This document shows positions 58,538 to 64,000 of a DNA stretch of 64,000 bases, piece after piece. The DNA is from a virus. Under the pieces are notes generated by a model. The model had not been told where the DNA came from and ran no database searches. It saw only the letters and a list, made by a program, of their open reading frames with translations. Each line of letters starts with the position of its first letter. Within the stretch, counting starts at the first letter, position 1. The stretch lies in the IMG/VR virus record IMGVR_UViG_3300044977_000123, positions 1-64,000 of that record; one strand, given 5' to 3'. A program made the position numbers and the translations under genes.

Positions 58538-58800
58538 GCGACGCCGACTGGCGGCACGACGGCACCATCCCGCCGATCTGCCACGCGATCGCGGCCGCCC
58601 GGGATGCGGCCATGATGCACTCGCCGTGGGAACAGGAGCTGGAAGTGTTCCTCAACCCGGCCGACGCCAAGGCGTTCGCACCGTTCACCCGCGTCCGGGG
58701 CCTGCCGCTCAAGACGTCGCTCGGCGTCCCCGAAGGCCGAGTGTTCATCTTCGACCGGCACCGGATGCGCTACCTGCCCGACGGGGCGCTCGACTCCTGA
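58381..58800 (+). CDS. hypothetical protein without a clear start
   Basis: A good protein region begins near VLAATVAQLLSDIVRSGSLA and ends FIFDRHRMRYLPDGALD. The only in-frame starts are GTG 58381 and GTG near 58519, neither with a ribosome site. Either the start is GTG 58519 or this is the shifted 3' half of the upstream gene. Confidence 0.45.
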   Translation: MGPRTGTADGPVAACNADDHECRRVLAATVAQLLSDIVRSGSLAAVVPLPEVSDADWRHDGTIPPICHAIAAARDAAMMHSPWEQELEVFLNPADAKAFAPFTRVRGLPLKTSLGVPEGRVFIFDRHRMRYLPDGALDS

Positions 58801-58961
58801 GCTGGCTGCGCCCGCGCCATCCACCGGCCGCCGCGCCCCGGCACCTCGTACGCCTTCCCCGATGCGAGGGGCTCCAGGTCGAGTGCGGCACAGACCCGGG
58901 CGAGCAGGGACTCGGTCTCACCCCGCGTGTCCGCCTGCACCGTCACCATCGCTGCGCTCAT
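58770..58961 (-). CDS. hypothetical protein (63 aa)
   Basis: Good alpha/beta sequence VTVQADTRGETESLLARV then EVPGRGGRWMARA. Convergent overlap of 31 bases with the plus-strand gene. The start region abuts the Y RNA promoter zone. Confidence 0.5.
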   Translation of the reverse strand: MSAAMVTVQADTRGETESLLARVCAALDLEPLASGKAYEVPGRGGRWMARAQPAQESSAPSGR

Positions 58962-59040
58962 GCCCACCATCGTGACTGACCGTCACACCGTTCGCACGAG
59001 GAACGCGAGAAACCGGTCCGCAATCCGCCTGATCCTCCTG

Positions 59041-59046
59041 TACCGT
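59041..59046 (+). promoter_or_regulatory. candidate -10 (TACCGT) for the Y RNA transcript
   Basis: TACCGT ends 7 bases before the first base of the lower stem of Y RNA 1, exactly where a -10 would place the start. No good -35 is visible (weak region near 59018-59023). Confidence 0.4.
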
Positions 59047-59053
59047 GGGCGGC

Positions 59054-59187
59054 ATCCAGGTGCGAAGGCGGGTCCTACTTCCACTGTTAATGGGGATGTC
59101 GCGGGTTCGAGTCCCGTCACCGACTTCGGTCGGTGTAGCTCAGTTGGCAGAGCGCCTTGTCGGATCCACCGACCTTGACCTCTGGAT
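59054..59187 (+). ncRNA. Y RNA 1 (YrlA-like, with permuted tRNA-like module)
   Basis: Lower stem ATCCAG/CTGGAT (59054-59059 with 59182-59187). Conserved internal loop GTGCGA (59060-59065) opposite ACCTTGACCT (59172-59181), the Ro60-binding element. Upper stem 59067-59075 with 59162-59170. The tRNA-like module follows in permuted order: T-arm 59101-59117 (5-bp stem, loop TTCGAGT), acceptor 3' strand CACCGAC, UUCG tetraloop, acceptor 5' strand GTCGGTG (7 bp), TA, D-arm 59138-59153 (GCTC/GAGC, 8-base loop). A wobble-rich pseudo-anticodon stem (59091-59095 with 59155-59159) joins the two parts. Bacterial Y RNAs mimic tRNA this way. Confidence 0.88.
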
Positions 59188-59204
59188 CAACAACTTCACA
59201 TGCA

Positions 59205-59274
59205 CCTCCCGGTGCGCTGGCCAGCGGCTACTTCTTGGTGAATCACGCCGCAGGCCGACATTGATCTCGGGAGG
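59205..59274 (+). ncRNA. Y RNA 2 (minimal, no tRNA-like module)
   Basis: Lower stem CCTCCCG/CGGGAGG (59205-59211 with 59268-59274). GTGCGC (59212-59217) faces ACATTGATCT (59258-59267), the same Ro60-binding element as its neighbours. Upper stems TGGCC/GGCCG and GCGGC/GCCGC lead to an 18-base loop (59229-59246). About 70 nt in all. The effector module is absent, so it would bind Ro60 without a tRNA-like arm. Confidence 0.75.
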
Positions 59275-59284
59275 ATATGCATCG

Positions 59285-59425
59285 GGGGTGCCCGGTGCGA
59301 CAGCAACGGGTTCATCAATGGGTCGCGGGTTCGAGTCCCGCCCGGTCGGCGCAAGCTGGCCGGTAGCTCAGGCGGTAGAGCAGTTGACTACAACTCCCGT
59401 CGCTGACCTTGATCTCGGGCACCCC
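59285..59425 (+). ncRNA. Y RNA 3 (YrlA-like, with permuted tRNA-like module)
   Basis: Perfect 10-bp lower stem (59285-59294 with 59416-59425), GTGCGA (59295-59300) facing ACCTTGATCT (59406-59415), upper stem CAGCAACGGG/CCCGTCGCTG with one mismatch. The permuted tRNA-like module has a pseudo-anticodon stem TCAAT (59315-59319) with GTTGA (59383-59387), variable loop GGGTC, T-arm 59325-59341 (loop TTCGAGT), a 9-bp acceptor stem capped by GNRA loop GCAA (59351-59354), TA, and D-arm 59366-59381 (GCTC/GAGC). All expected tRNA landmarks are present except 3' CCA and a free end. Confidence 0.9.
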
Positions 59426-59437
59426 ACTGCATGTCTT

Positions 59438-59463
59438 CCCCTCCACGTGAGGGGTTTTGCTTT
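59438..59463 (+). promoter_or_regulatory. hairpin that masks the Ro60 ribosome site and resembles a terminator
   Basis: Stem CCCCTC (59438-59443) with GAGGGG (59449-59454), loop CACGT, then TTTTGCTTT. GAGGGG is also the ribosome site, 7 bases before the TTG start at 59462. The same element could end the Y RNA transcript or, when unfolded, allow Ro60 translation. Confidence 0.75.
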
Positions 59464-61162
59464 GTCCCGCTTCAACACCCGGACCGCCCGTCCGTCCGGC
59501 ATATCGCCCGTGACCACGACCGGGCAGACCGTCACCACCCACGAGGGCGGCACCGGCTTCCTCCGCGACGAGAAGAGCGAGCTGTTCCTCCTCGCGGTGG
59601 CGAACTTCGTCGGCCAGGACACCTTCTACGAGCAGGGCGGCCAGCGCGACGACCGCTACACCCAGCTCGTCCGGCAGCTCGCCGTCGCCGACCCTGAGTG
59701 GACCGCTGGACTGCTCGGCTGGCTCCGCGCCGACGGCAACATGCGCACCGCATCGCTCGTCGGCGCGGCCGAGTACGTCAAGGCCCGTCTCGACGCCGCA
59801 GGCAGCCGCGAGCGCCGCATCCACGAGCAGGGGGCCGACAAGGCCGCGACCGTATGGTCCGGCGACAGCCTCGACTACTCCGCCGCCGCGAACCGTCGCG
59901 TCATCGCCTCCGTCCTGCAGCGCCCGGACGAGCCCGGCGAGCTGCTGGCCTACTGGACGTCCCGCTACGGCCGGAACCTCCCGAAGCCCGTGAAGCGCGG
60001 TGTCGCCGACGCTGTCCAGCGGCTGTACAACGAGAGGAGCCTCCTCAAGTACGACACCGACTCGAAGGGCTACCGGTTCGGCGACGTCCTCGAGCTCGTC
60101 CACGCCTCGCCCGCAAAGCCCTACCAGCACGACCTGTTCAAGCACGCCATCGACCGGCGCCATAAGCGCGACAACCCGATCCCCGACGGGCTGCGGATCG
60201 TTCGCAGCCGCGAGGAGCTCTTCAGCCTGCCCGTCAAGGCCCGGCGCGCCGTACTGGAGTCGGCGCAGGGCATGGAGCGGCTCGCGGACGCTGGTGTCAA
60301 CTGGGAGGCACTGGCGGGCTGGCTCCAGGGCCCGATGGACCAGGAGGCGTGGAAGGCAGTCATCCCGTCCATGGGCTACATGGCGCTCCTGCGGAACCTG
60401 AGGAACTTCGACCAGGCCGGCGTGTCCGACAGCGTCGCGCAGCAGGTCGCAGCGAAGCTCGCCGACCCGGAGCAGGTCGCCCGCTCCCGGCAACTGCCGA
60501 TGCGGTTCTACTCGGCGTACCGGGCTGCGCCGTCGCTGCGCTGGTCATGGGCGCTGGAGCAGGCGCTCGGGCATTCGCTCGCGAACATCAACCGGCTGCC
60601 CGGCCGGACCCTGGTCCTGGTCGACACGTCCGGGTCGATGCACGCCGGGTTCAGCAAGGACGGCACGGTGATGCGCTGGGACGCGGCGGTCGTGTTCGGG
60701 ATCGCCCTCGGGTACCGGTGCGCGCAGGCCGATGTGGTGTCGTTCTCCGACGCCGGCTACGGCTACGGCTGGAATTCGCGCGGCAACAGCGACGCGAGCC
60801 GACCGTTCGCGCTCACGCCCGGAGGCTCGGTCCTCGCGGAGGTCAAGCGCTGGAACGACGACGGCTACTTCATCGGCGGCGGCACCGACACTGCTGGCGC
60901 GGTCCAGCGGCACTTCGCCGGGCACGACCGGGTCGTGATCCTCACCGATGAGCAGGCCAACAGCAACGGCTCCGTCGACCGGGCGGTCCCGGCGAACGTG
61001 CCGATGTACACCTGGAACCTCGCGGGTTACCGGGCTGGCCACGCGCCGTCCGGGAGTCGCAACCGGCACACGTTCGGCGGGCTCACCGATGCGGCCTTCC
61101 GCATGGTGCCGCTGCTGGAGGCTGGGGCGAACGCCACCTGGCCCTGGCTCCAGTCCGCCTGA
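59462..61162 (+). CDS. rsr: Ro60/TROVE-domain RNA-binding protein (Rsr-like)
   Basis: 566 aa from TTG 59462, giving the N-terminus SRFNTRTARPSGISPVTTTG usual in actinobacterial Ro60. A TROVE HEAT-repeat ring follows (about 25-360; ELFLLAVANFVGQDTFYEQ, DRRHKRDNPIPDGLRIV), then a von Willebrand A domain with MIDAS motif DTSGSMH near residue 387. Ro60 binds Y RNAs on its outer face and misfolded RNA in its ring; in bacteria it works with nucleases such as PNPase. The longer ORF from 59045 is rejected because it runs through the Y RNAs. No rtcB is nearby. Confidence 0.95.
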   Translation: MSRFNTRTARPSGISPVTTTGQTVTTHEGGTGFLRDEKSELFLLAVANFVGQDTFYEQGGQRDDRYTQLVRQLAVADPEWTAGLLGWLRADGNMRTASLVGAAEYVKARLDAAGSRERRIHEQGADKAATVWSGDSLDYSAAANRRVIASVLQRPDEPGELLAYWTSRYGRNLPKPVKRGVADAVQRLYNERSLLKYDTDSKGYRFGDVLELVHASPAKPYQHDLFKHAIDRRHKRDNPIPDGLRIVRSREELFSLPVKARRAVLESAQGMERLADAGVNWEALAGWLQGPMDQEAWKAVIPSMGYMALLRNLRNFDQAGVSDSVAQQVAAKLADPEQVARSRQLPMRFYSAYRAAPSLRWSWALEQALGHSLANINRLPGRTLVLVDTSGSMHAGFSKDGTVMRWDAAVVFGIALGYRCAQADVVSFSDAGYGYGWNSRGNSDASRPFALTPGGSVLAEVKRWNDDGYFIGGGTDTAGAVQRHFAGHDRVVILTDEQANSNGSVDRAVPANVPMYTWNLAGYRAGHAPSGSRNRHTFGGLTDAAFRMVPLLEAGANATWPWLQSA

Positions 61163-61169
61163 CTTGCCA

Positions 61170-61198
61170 CCAGGATGTGCCTGCGAGGTGCATCCTGG
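61170..61198 (+). terminator. hairpin after the Ro60 gene
   Basis: CCAGGATG (61170-61177) pairs with CATCCTGG (61191-61198), 13-base loop, 7 bases after the stop. Probable terminator without a U-tract. The remaining gap to 61339 shows no gene. Confidence 0.5.
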
Positions 61199-61339
61199 AT
61201 TCACTCGGCCCTCAGTAGCCTCCCCCGACTGCTGGGGGTCGAGGTGCGTTCGGGTGCAGGTGGGACCGCATTCGGGCGATCAAGAGCGCATACTGGCAGC
61301 AGCCACTGCCCTCACTCCTGCCACATGGGGAGCTGCGCC

Positions 61340-62047
61340 ATGCCCGTGCTCAACGTCTGCCCCGGAAGCCACAACAACGCGTGGAGGAAGGCCGAAGCCG
61401 CCGGCGAACCCCACGACCTCACCCCCACCTGGGGAACACCCTTGCACTGCTTGACGTGCATGGGCCGCGCCTACCACCAGCTCTGCGAACTCCCCGAACT
61501 CCTCGCCGCCGTCTGGCTGGAGGCCATCAACGGCACCCGCGCCGGCGACAAGGTCGGGACGATCGGCCGCGCACCCGAAGCCACGTGGCCCGGCCAGTCC
61601 GCGAGGCTGATGACGGACCTCATCGTGGGCGGCCTCGTCGAGCTCGAAGACGACCTGCGGGACCTTCGGCACCTCAATGTGCGCCCCGACCGTGGACGCG
61701 AGGGCCAGACCGTGTCCGGTGCAGTGACGTTTCTCCTCACGCACCTCGACTGGGCCCTCACCCACCACCCCGCCGCGACCGAGACCCACGACCGGGACTC
61801 CGCGAACCCGGCCAGCCAGATCAGCTACTGGAACCGGGCGGCGACCCGGTTCACCCGGCGCGACCAGCTCCGCGTGCAGATGGCCGCACCGTGCCCGAAG
61901 TGCGCACTCCGATCGCTGGCCCACGTCGACGGCGAGGACTACATCTCGTGCGGCAACCCGCTCTGCGAGAACCTGATGACCGAGTCCGAGTACGAGGACT
62001 GGTCGCAGCAGGTCGCCAAGGAGGAACACATCAAGCTCGTGGCTTGA
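61340..62047 (+). CDS. hypothetical zinc-ribbon protein (235 aa)
   Basis: N-terminal CPGSHNNAWRKAE and CLTCMGRAY, a helical middle (LMTDLIVGGLVELEDDLRD), and a C-terminal CPKCALRSL ... CGNPLCENLMTESEYEDW zinc ribbon. The whole layout recurs in Streptomyces phage and plasmid proteins of unknown function, often before a small MerR-like gene as here. Confidence 0.7.
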   Translation: MPVLNVCPGSHNNAWRKAEAAGEPHDLTPTWGTPLHCLTCMGRAYHQLCELPELLAAVWLEAINGTRAGDKVGTIGRAPEATWPGQSARLMTDLIVGGLVELEDDLRDLRHLNVRPDRGREGQTVSGAVTFLLTHLDWALTHHPAATETHDRDSANPASQISYWNRAATRFTRRDQLRVQMAAPCPKCALRSLAHVDGEDYISCGNPLCENLMTESEYEDWSQQVAKEEHIKLVA

Positions 62048-62100
62048 CGAAACGATCTAGGGGTGGAACGCTTTCAACCGCGACCCCATGCCCTGAATCA

Positions 62101-62121
62101 GGCCCCGTCATTTGCGGGGCC
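62101..62121 (+). terminator. hairpin terminator (7-bp stem)
   Basis: GGCCCCG pairs with CGGGGCC around TCATTTG, followed by TTCGTC. Lies between the zinc-ribbon gene and the MerR-like gene; some read-through is likely. Confidence 0.55.
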
Positions 62122-62148
62122 TTCGTCATGTCCAGGGGGTGGCATCCC

Positions 62149-62361
62149 ATGGTCATCCTCGAAGGCGACCTCACGGCGATCACCTGGACGACAAGGCAGG
62201 CGGCCGAAGCCGCAGGCGTCGACCAGGCGCGGATCCGCAAGTGGGCGTTCCGTGGCAAGCTCGCGCCCGTCAACCCCCACGCCGTTCACCCGCGCTACCG
62301 GGCCCTGGACGTTCTGCGGGTCGAAGCCGAGATGAGCGGGCGTATCCCGGTCGCCGCCTGA
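62149..62361 (+). CDS. MerR-like HTH protein (70 aa)
   Basis: AITWTTRQAAEAAGVDQARI then RKWAFRGKLAPV and HPRYRALDVLRVE is a MerR/Xis-like winged helix that recognises DNA. GGGGGTGG 8 bases before ATG 62149; ATG 62128 is an alternative. Confidence 0.7.
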   Translation: MVILEGDLTAITWTTRQAAEAAGVDQARIRKWAFRGKLAPVNPHAVHPRYRALDVLRVEAEMSGRIPVAA

Positions 62362-62444
62362 CCCCTACTCTCCCTGCTGCTGCGCTATGCGCCGGCGGGG
62401 CCCGGACCCGTGTCGAGGGTCGCGGGAAGCTCGCGGTCCTGATC

Positions 62445-62548
62445 GGCCCCCCAGTCGGGGCCGCGAGTCCAAGCGTGACCGTGCGTCCCGCCGCTGTTGC
62501 CGGTCTTGGGAAGAGTGGACGCAAGGCACCCGGGGCGACTCGGGTGCC
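62445..62548 (+). terminator. two hairpins in the 62.36-62.57 kb gap
   Basis: GGCCCC/GGGGCC (62445-62462, 6-base loop) and GGCACCCG/CGGGTGCC (62525-62548, 8-base loop). The second ends 21 bases before GTG 62570 and may act as a leader structure. No gene fits this 208-base gap. Confidence 0.45.
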
Positions 62549-62569
62549 ACCACGACGAAGGCGGTGACC

Positions 62570-62755
62570 GTGCGTTTCCTTCATCGTGCCCGCCAGGAGT
62601 TCTGGTGGTTCGCCGAGCAGCACGCTGGTCGCTTGTGGCTCCGGGTTTGCCCTGATGGCGTGTCGTGCTGGCTGGACTGGCTGCCCTCGTTCTGCCTGAG
62701 CCGACGGTATGCGGCAGAGCGGGCGCTCAACCCGGAGCTGTTCGAGGGGCGGTGA
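62570..62755 (+). CDS. hypothetical protein (61 aa)
   Basis: GAAGG at correct distance from GTG 62570. Trp-rich: RFLHRARQEFWWFAEQHAGR. May be membrane-peripheral; unknown. Confidence 0.5.
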   Translation: MRFLHRARQEFWWFAEQHAGRLWLRVCPDGVSCWLDWLPSFCLSRRYAAERALNPELFEGR

Positions 62756-62757
62756 CC

Positions 62758-62919
62758 ATGCCTGTCACCCGCGTCCTGGTCTGGTGCGACTGCGACCACC
62801 CACTGGATGAGCACCGCTCGAACAGCGGTCCGTGCATGGGTGTCGACGCCTACGGCTATCCGTGCGAGTGCAGGTCGTTCGAGCCGATCACCAACGACAG
62901 TCCGGAGCCCGCAGCTTGA
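62758..62919 (+). CDS. Cys-rich mini-protein (53 aa)
   Basis: WCDCDHPLDEHRSNSGPCMG and YPCECRSF give five Cys plus His. Resembles other zinc mini-proteins of the window. Stop overlaps the next TTG. Confidence 0.6.
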   Translation: MPVTRVLVWCDCDHPLDEHRSNSGPCMGVDAYGYPCECRSFEPITNDSPEPAA

Positions 62920-63113
62920 CCGACGACGACCCGATGCGCGCCCTCGTCAGCCCGTTTGTCCACCCCGACGACTTCGATCCGATCTTCGGCCGGTGCTCCC
63001 GCTGCGGTGGCGACGCCATCTTGATCGAGACCGGCTGGCATCACGACGGCAAAGGCTGCGACCCGCGCAAAGCCGAGGCCGCGCAGTTCATCCCCGACGC
63101 ACCGGAGGGCTGA
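62916..63113 (+). CDS. zinc-like small protein (65 aa), TTG start
   Basis: CSRCGGDAILIETGWHHDGK then C forms a zinc-ribbon half. TTG 62916 is coupled to the upstream stop; an in-frame ATG at 62934 is the alternative. Confidence 0.55.
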   Translation: MTDDDPMRALVSPFVHPDDFDPIFGRCSRCGGDAILIETGWHHDGKGCDPRKAEAAQFIPDAPEG

Positions 63114-63118
63114 TTGCC

Positions 63119-63319
63119 ATGGCCGAGCTGAAGTCGATCAGCGTCCGCTGCCCGGCCTGTGGCGTACAGGTCGAGCTTCCCGCGCGCCTGTGCCTTTCGT
63201 CGAACCACGCGGACCCGGTGGCTGACCTGACCGTCGACCTGGATCCGGTCCGCGCCCACGCAGCCGAGCACGCCGAGGTGCTGCCCGCAGCCCTCGCGCA
63301 CTTCGGCGTCCCCTGGTAG
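63119..63319 (+). CDS. hypothetical protein (66 aa)
   Basis: ISVRCPACGVQVELPARLCL, one CxxC plus Cys, then an acidic helix. Related in shape to immunoprotein-like zinc ribbons; role unknown. Confidence 0.55.
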   Translation: MAELKSISVRCPACGVQVELPARLCLSSNHADPVADLTVDLDPVRAHAAEHAEVLPAALAHFGVPW

Positions 63320-63341
63320 CCCTCACCCTCGAAGGACCCGC

Positions 63342-63662
63342 ATGTCCGAGCACAAGCACGCCCACCCGCACGTGACTCCGACGCAGCCCGTGCCGACGGT
63401 GGGCCGTGTCGTCCACTACGTCAGCCATGGCAGCCCGGTACTTCCGGACGGCTCGCAGATGTACCGGCCCGAGTGCCGGGCCGCGATCGTCACCGAGGTC
63501 GGCGACTGGCCCGAGGGCATCAGCGAGGCCGACCGCAGCAACATCGCCGTCCCGGTCGGTCTGTGCGTGCTCAACCCGACCGGCCAGTTCTTCCTGCAGG
63601 GCGCGATGCAGAGCGAGATCGGCCACGAAGGTGGCAGCTGGCACTGGCCCGAGAGGGTCTGA
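63342..63662 (+). CDS. hypothetical beta-rich protein (106 aa)
   Basis: GRVVHYVSHGSPVLPDGSQM, CRAAIVTEVGDW, VGLCVLNPTGQFF and GSWHWPERV are a combination found in many actinophage proteins of unknown function. GAAGGACC before ATG. Confidence 0.7.
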   Translation: MSEHKHAHPHVTPTQPVPTVGRVVHYVSHGSPVLPDGSQMYRPECRAAIVTEVGDWPEGISEADRSNIAVPVGLCVLNPTGQFFLQGAMQSEIGHEGGSWHWPERV

Positions 63663-63710
63663 CGCCTCAACCCAACTTCCCGCTGCGCCCTGCGCATCCG
63701 GGTCTTCAGC

Positions 63711-63775
63711 GTGCGCGCGGTCCCTGGTTGGGGAACTGCGGCGACCGCGCGCACCCAGTTCCCCCGCAGTTCCCC
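63711..63775 (+). promoter_or_regulatory. interleaved hairpins (possible pseudoknot) in leader of last gene
   Basis: Arm A 63711-63722 (GTGCGCGCGGTC) pairs with 63743-63754. Arm B 63730-63740 (GGG GAACTGCG with leading G) lies inside A's loop and pairs with 63765-63775; a second partner for B (CAGTTCCCC) is at 63756-63764. The order A5-B5-A3-B3 makes a pseudoknot or mutually exclusive stems. The ribosome site GAGGAG begins right after the last base (63776). Confidence 0.55.
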
Positions 63776-63787
63776 GAGGAGAAGATC

Positions 63788-64000
63788 ATGCCCACCCGCT
63801 CCCAGCGCCGCGCCGATTCCCGCGACGAGGCCCGCGCCAACCCGATCCCGCCCCGGCCGCGCAGCCACGGTGACGTCGGCCTCGCCGTCCACGCCCCGCG
63901 CCGCATGCCCGTCCGACCGCCGTCCGAGCGGTCCGGGCAGACGCGGCGCAACACCAAGCGGACGGCCCGCGCCGAGTACTGGCGGACCGTCATTGTGCAG
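63788..64000 (+). CDS. basic hypothetical protein, partial at window end
   Basis: ATG 63788 after GAGGAG; open to the edge (71 codons). Arg/Pro-rich (RSQRRADSRDEARANPIPP) with RTARAEYWRTVIVQ at the edge. Likely DNA- or RNA-binding; the rest lies outside. Confidence 0.5.
   Translation, partial: MPTRSQRRADSRDEARANPIPPRPRSHGDVGLAVHAPRRMPVRPPSERSGQTRRNTKRTARAEYWRTVIVQ

Noticed and set aside
59101-59381. Two ordinary tRNA genes or tRNA fragments
   Set aside because: The T-arm half comes first and is joined to the D-arm half by a tetraloop across the acceptor stem; there is no free acceptor end and no normal anticodon loop. The fit to Y RNA is far better.
59045-59461. N-terminal extension of the Ro60 reading frame
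   Set aside because: The open frame passes through all three structured RNAs, has no family similarity and lacks a ribosome site; the real N-terminus begins SRFNTR at TTG 59462.
1-64000. Virion structural, terminase or lysis genes
   Set aside because: None of the translated proteins shows a portal, capsid, tail, terminase, holin or endolysin signature, so I do not call this a phage genome on the evidence of this window.
1-64000. Integrase, transposase or attachment site
   Set aside because: No tyrosine or serine recombinase and no transposase is visible; the Xis-like proteins alone do not prove integration.

Overview
The DNA is very GC-rich, nearly every codon ends in C or G, genes overlap through ATGA/GTGA/TGATG junctions, and the recognisable proteins are of actinobacterial type (TraB/FtsK-like translocase, DUF4236, DUF6221-like, YspA-like, many Cys-rich mini-proteins). 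I read it as part of a large Streptomyces-type extrachromosomal element, most likely a conjugative, possibly linear plasmid or a phage-plasmid. I see no capsid, portal, terminase, tail, lysis, integrase, transposase, rRNA, CRISPR or ordinary tRNA gene, so it is neither a clear virion gene block nor chromosomal core.

Layout. 0-3.6 kb: a rightward block with a RusA-like resolvase, HTH proteins and a ParB-like protein. 3.6-4.8 kb: leftward regulators, including a GIY-YIG protein. 5.1-7.5 kb: replication module 1, an initiator whose coding sequence carries five palindromic iterons, followed by a short DnaB-type ATPase, a Zn protein and an HNH nuclease. 7.5-24.9 kb: about 45 small, tightly coupled rightward genes, mostly of unknown function, with an operator array at 9.8-9.95 kb, a PP2C-type phosphatase and a YspA-like protein. 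25-37.5 kb: a leftward array of small genes including a nucleoside deoxyribosyltransferase-like protein, a chimeric RNA-ligase/membrane-protein gene and a sigma-like factor. 37.6-41 kb: replication module 2 (Xis-like HTH, coupled leader, initiator with four embedded iterons, full-length DnaB) flanked by RHH and XRE regulators. 41-46.6 kb: a TPR regulator divergent from a nucleotide-sugar cassette (4,6-dehydratase, aminotransferase, N-formyltransferase) that converges on a MurG-like glycosyltransferase. 48-57 kb: the transfer region (small membrane proteins, a DUF2637-like protein, TraB/FtsK) with striking 11-bp-phased repeats at the 3' end of the translocase gene. 57-64 kb: small genes around an RNA island.

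The most remarkable part is 59.05-61.16 kb. Three tandem structured RNAs that I interpret as bacterial Y RNAs lie directly upstream of a Ro60/TROVE gene. Two of them contain a circularly permuted tRNA-like module: T-arm, then an acceptor stem capped by a tetraloop, then D-arm, with a pseudo-anticodon stem joined to the Ro60-binding stem. The middle one is a minimal hairpin without that module. A hairpin that both resembles a terminator and masks the Ro60 ribosome binding site separates the RNAs from the TTG-started gene.

Working model (inference): the element replicates from one or two lambda-O/pSLA2-like origins, spreads as double-stranded DNA by TraB acting on the phased 8-mers, controls its transfer and regulatory genes through short palindromic operator arrays, and carries two cargo systems, a Ro60-Y RNA particle and a formamido-sugar cassette that could remodel the host surface.
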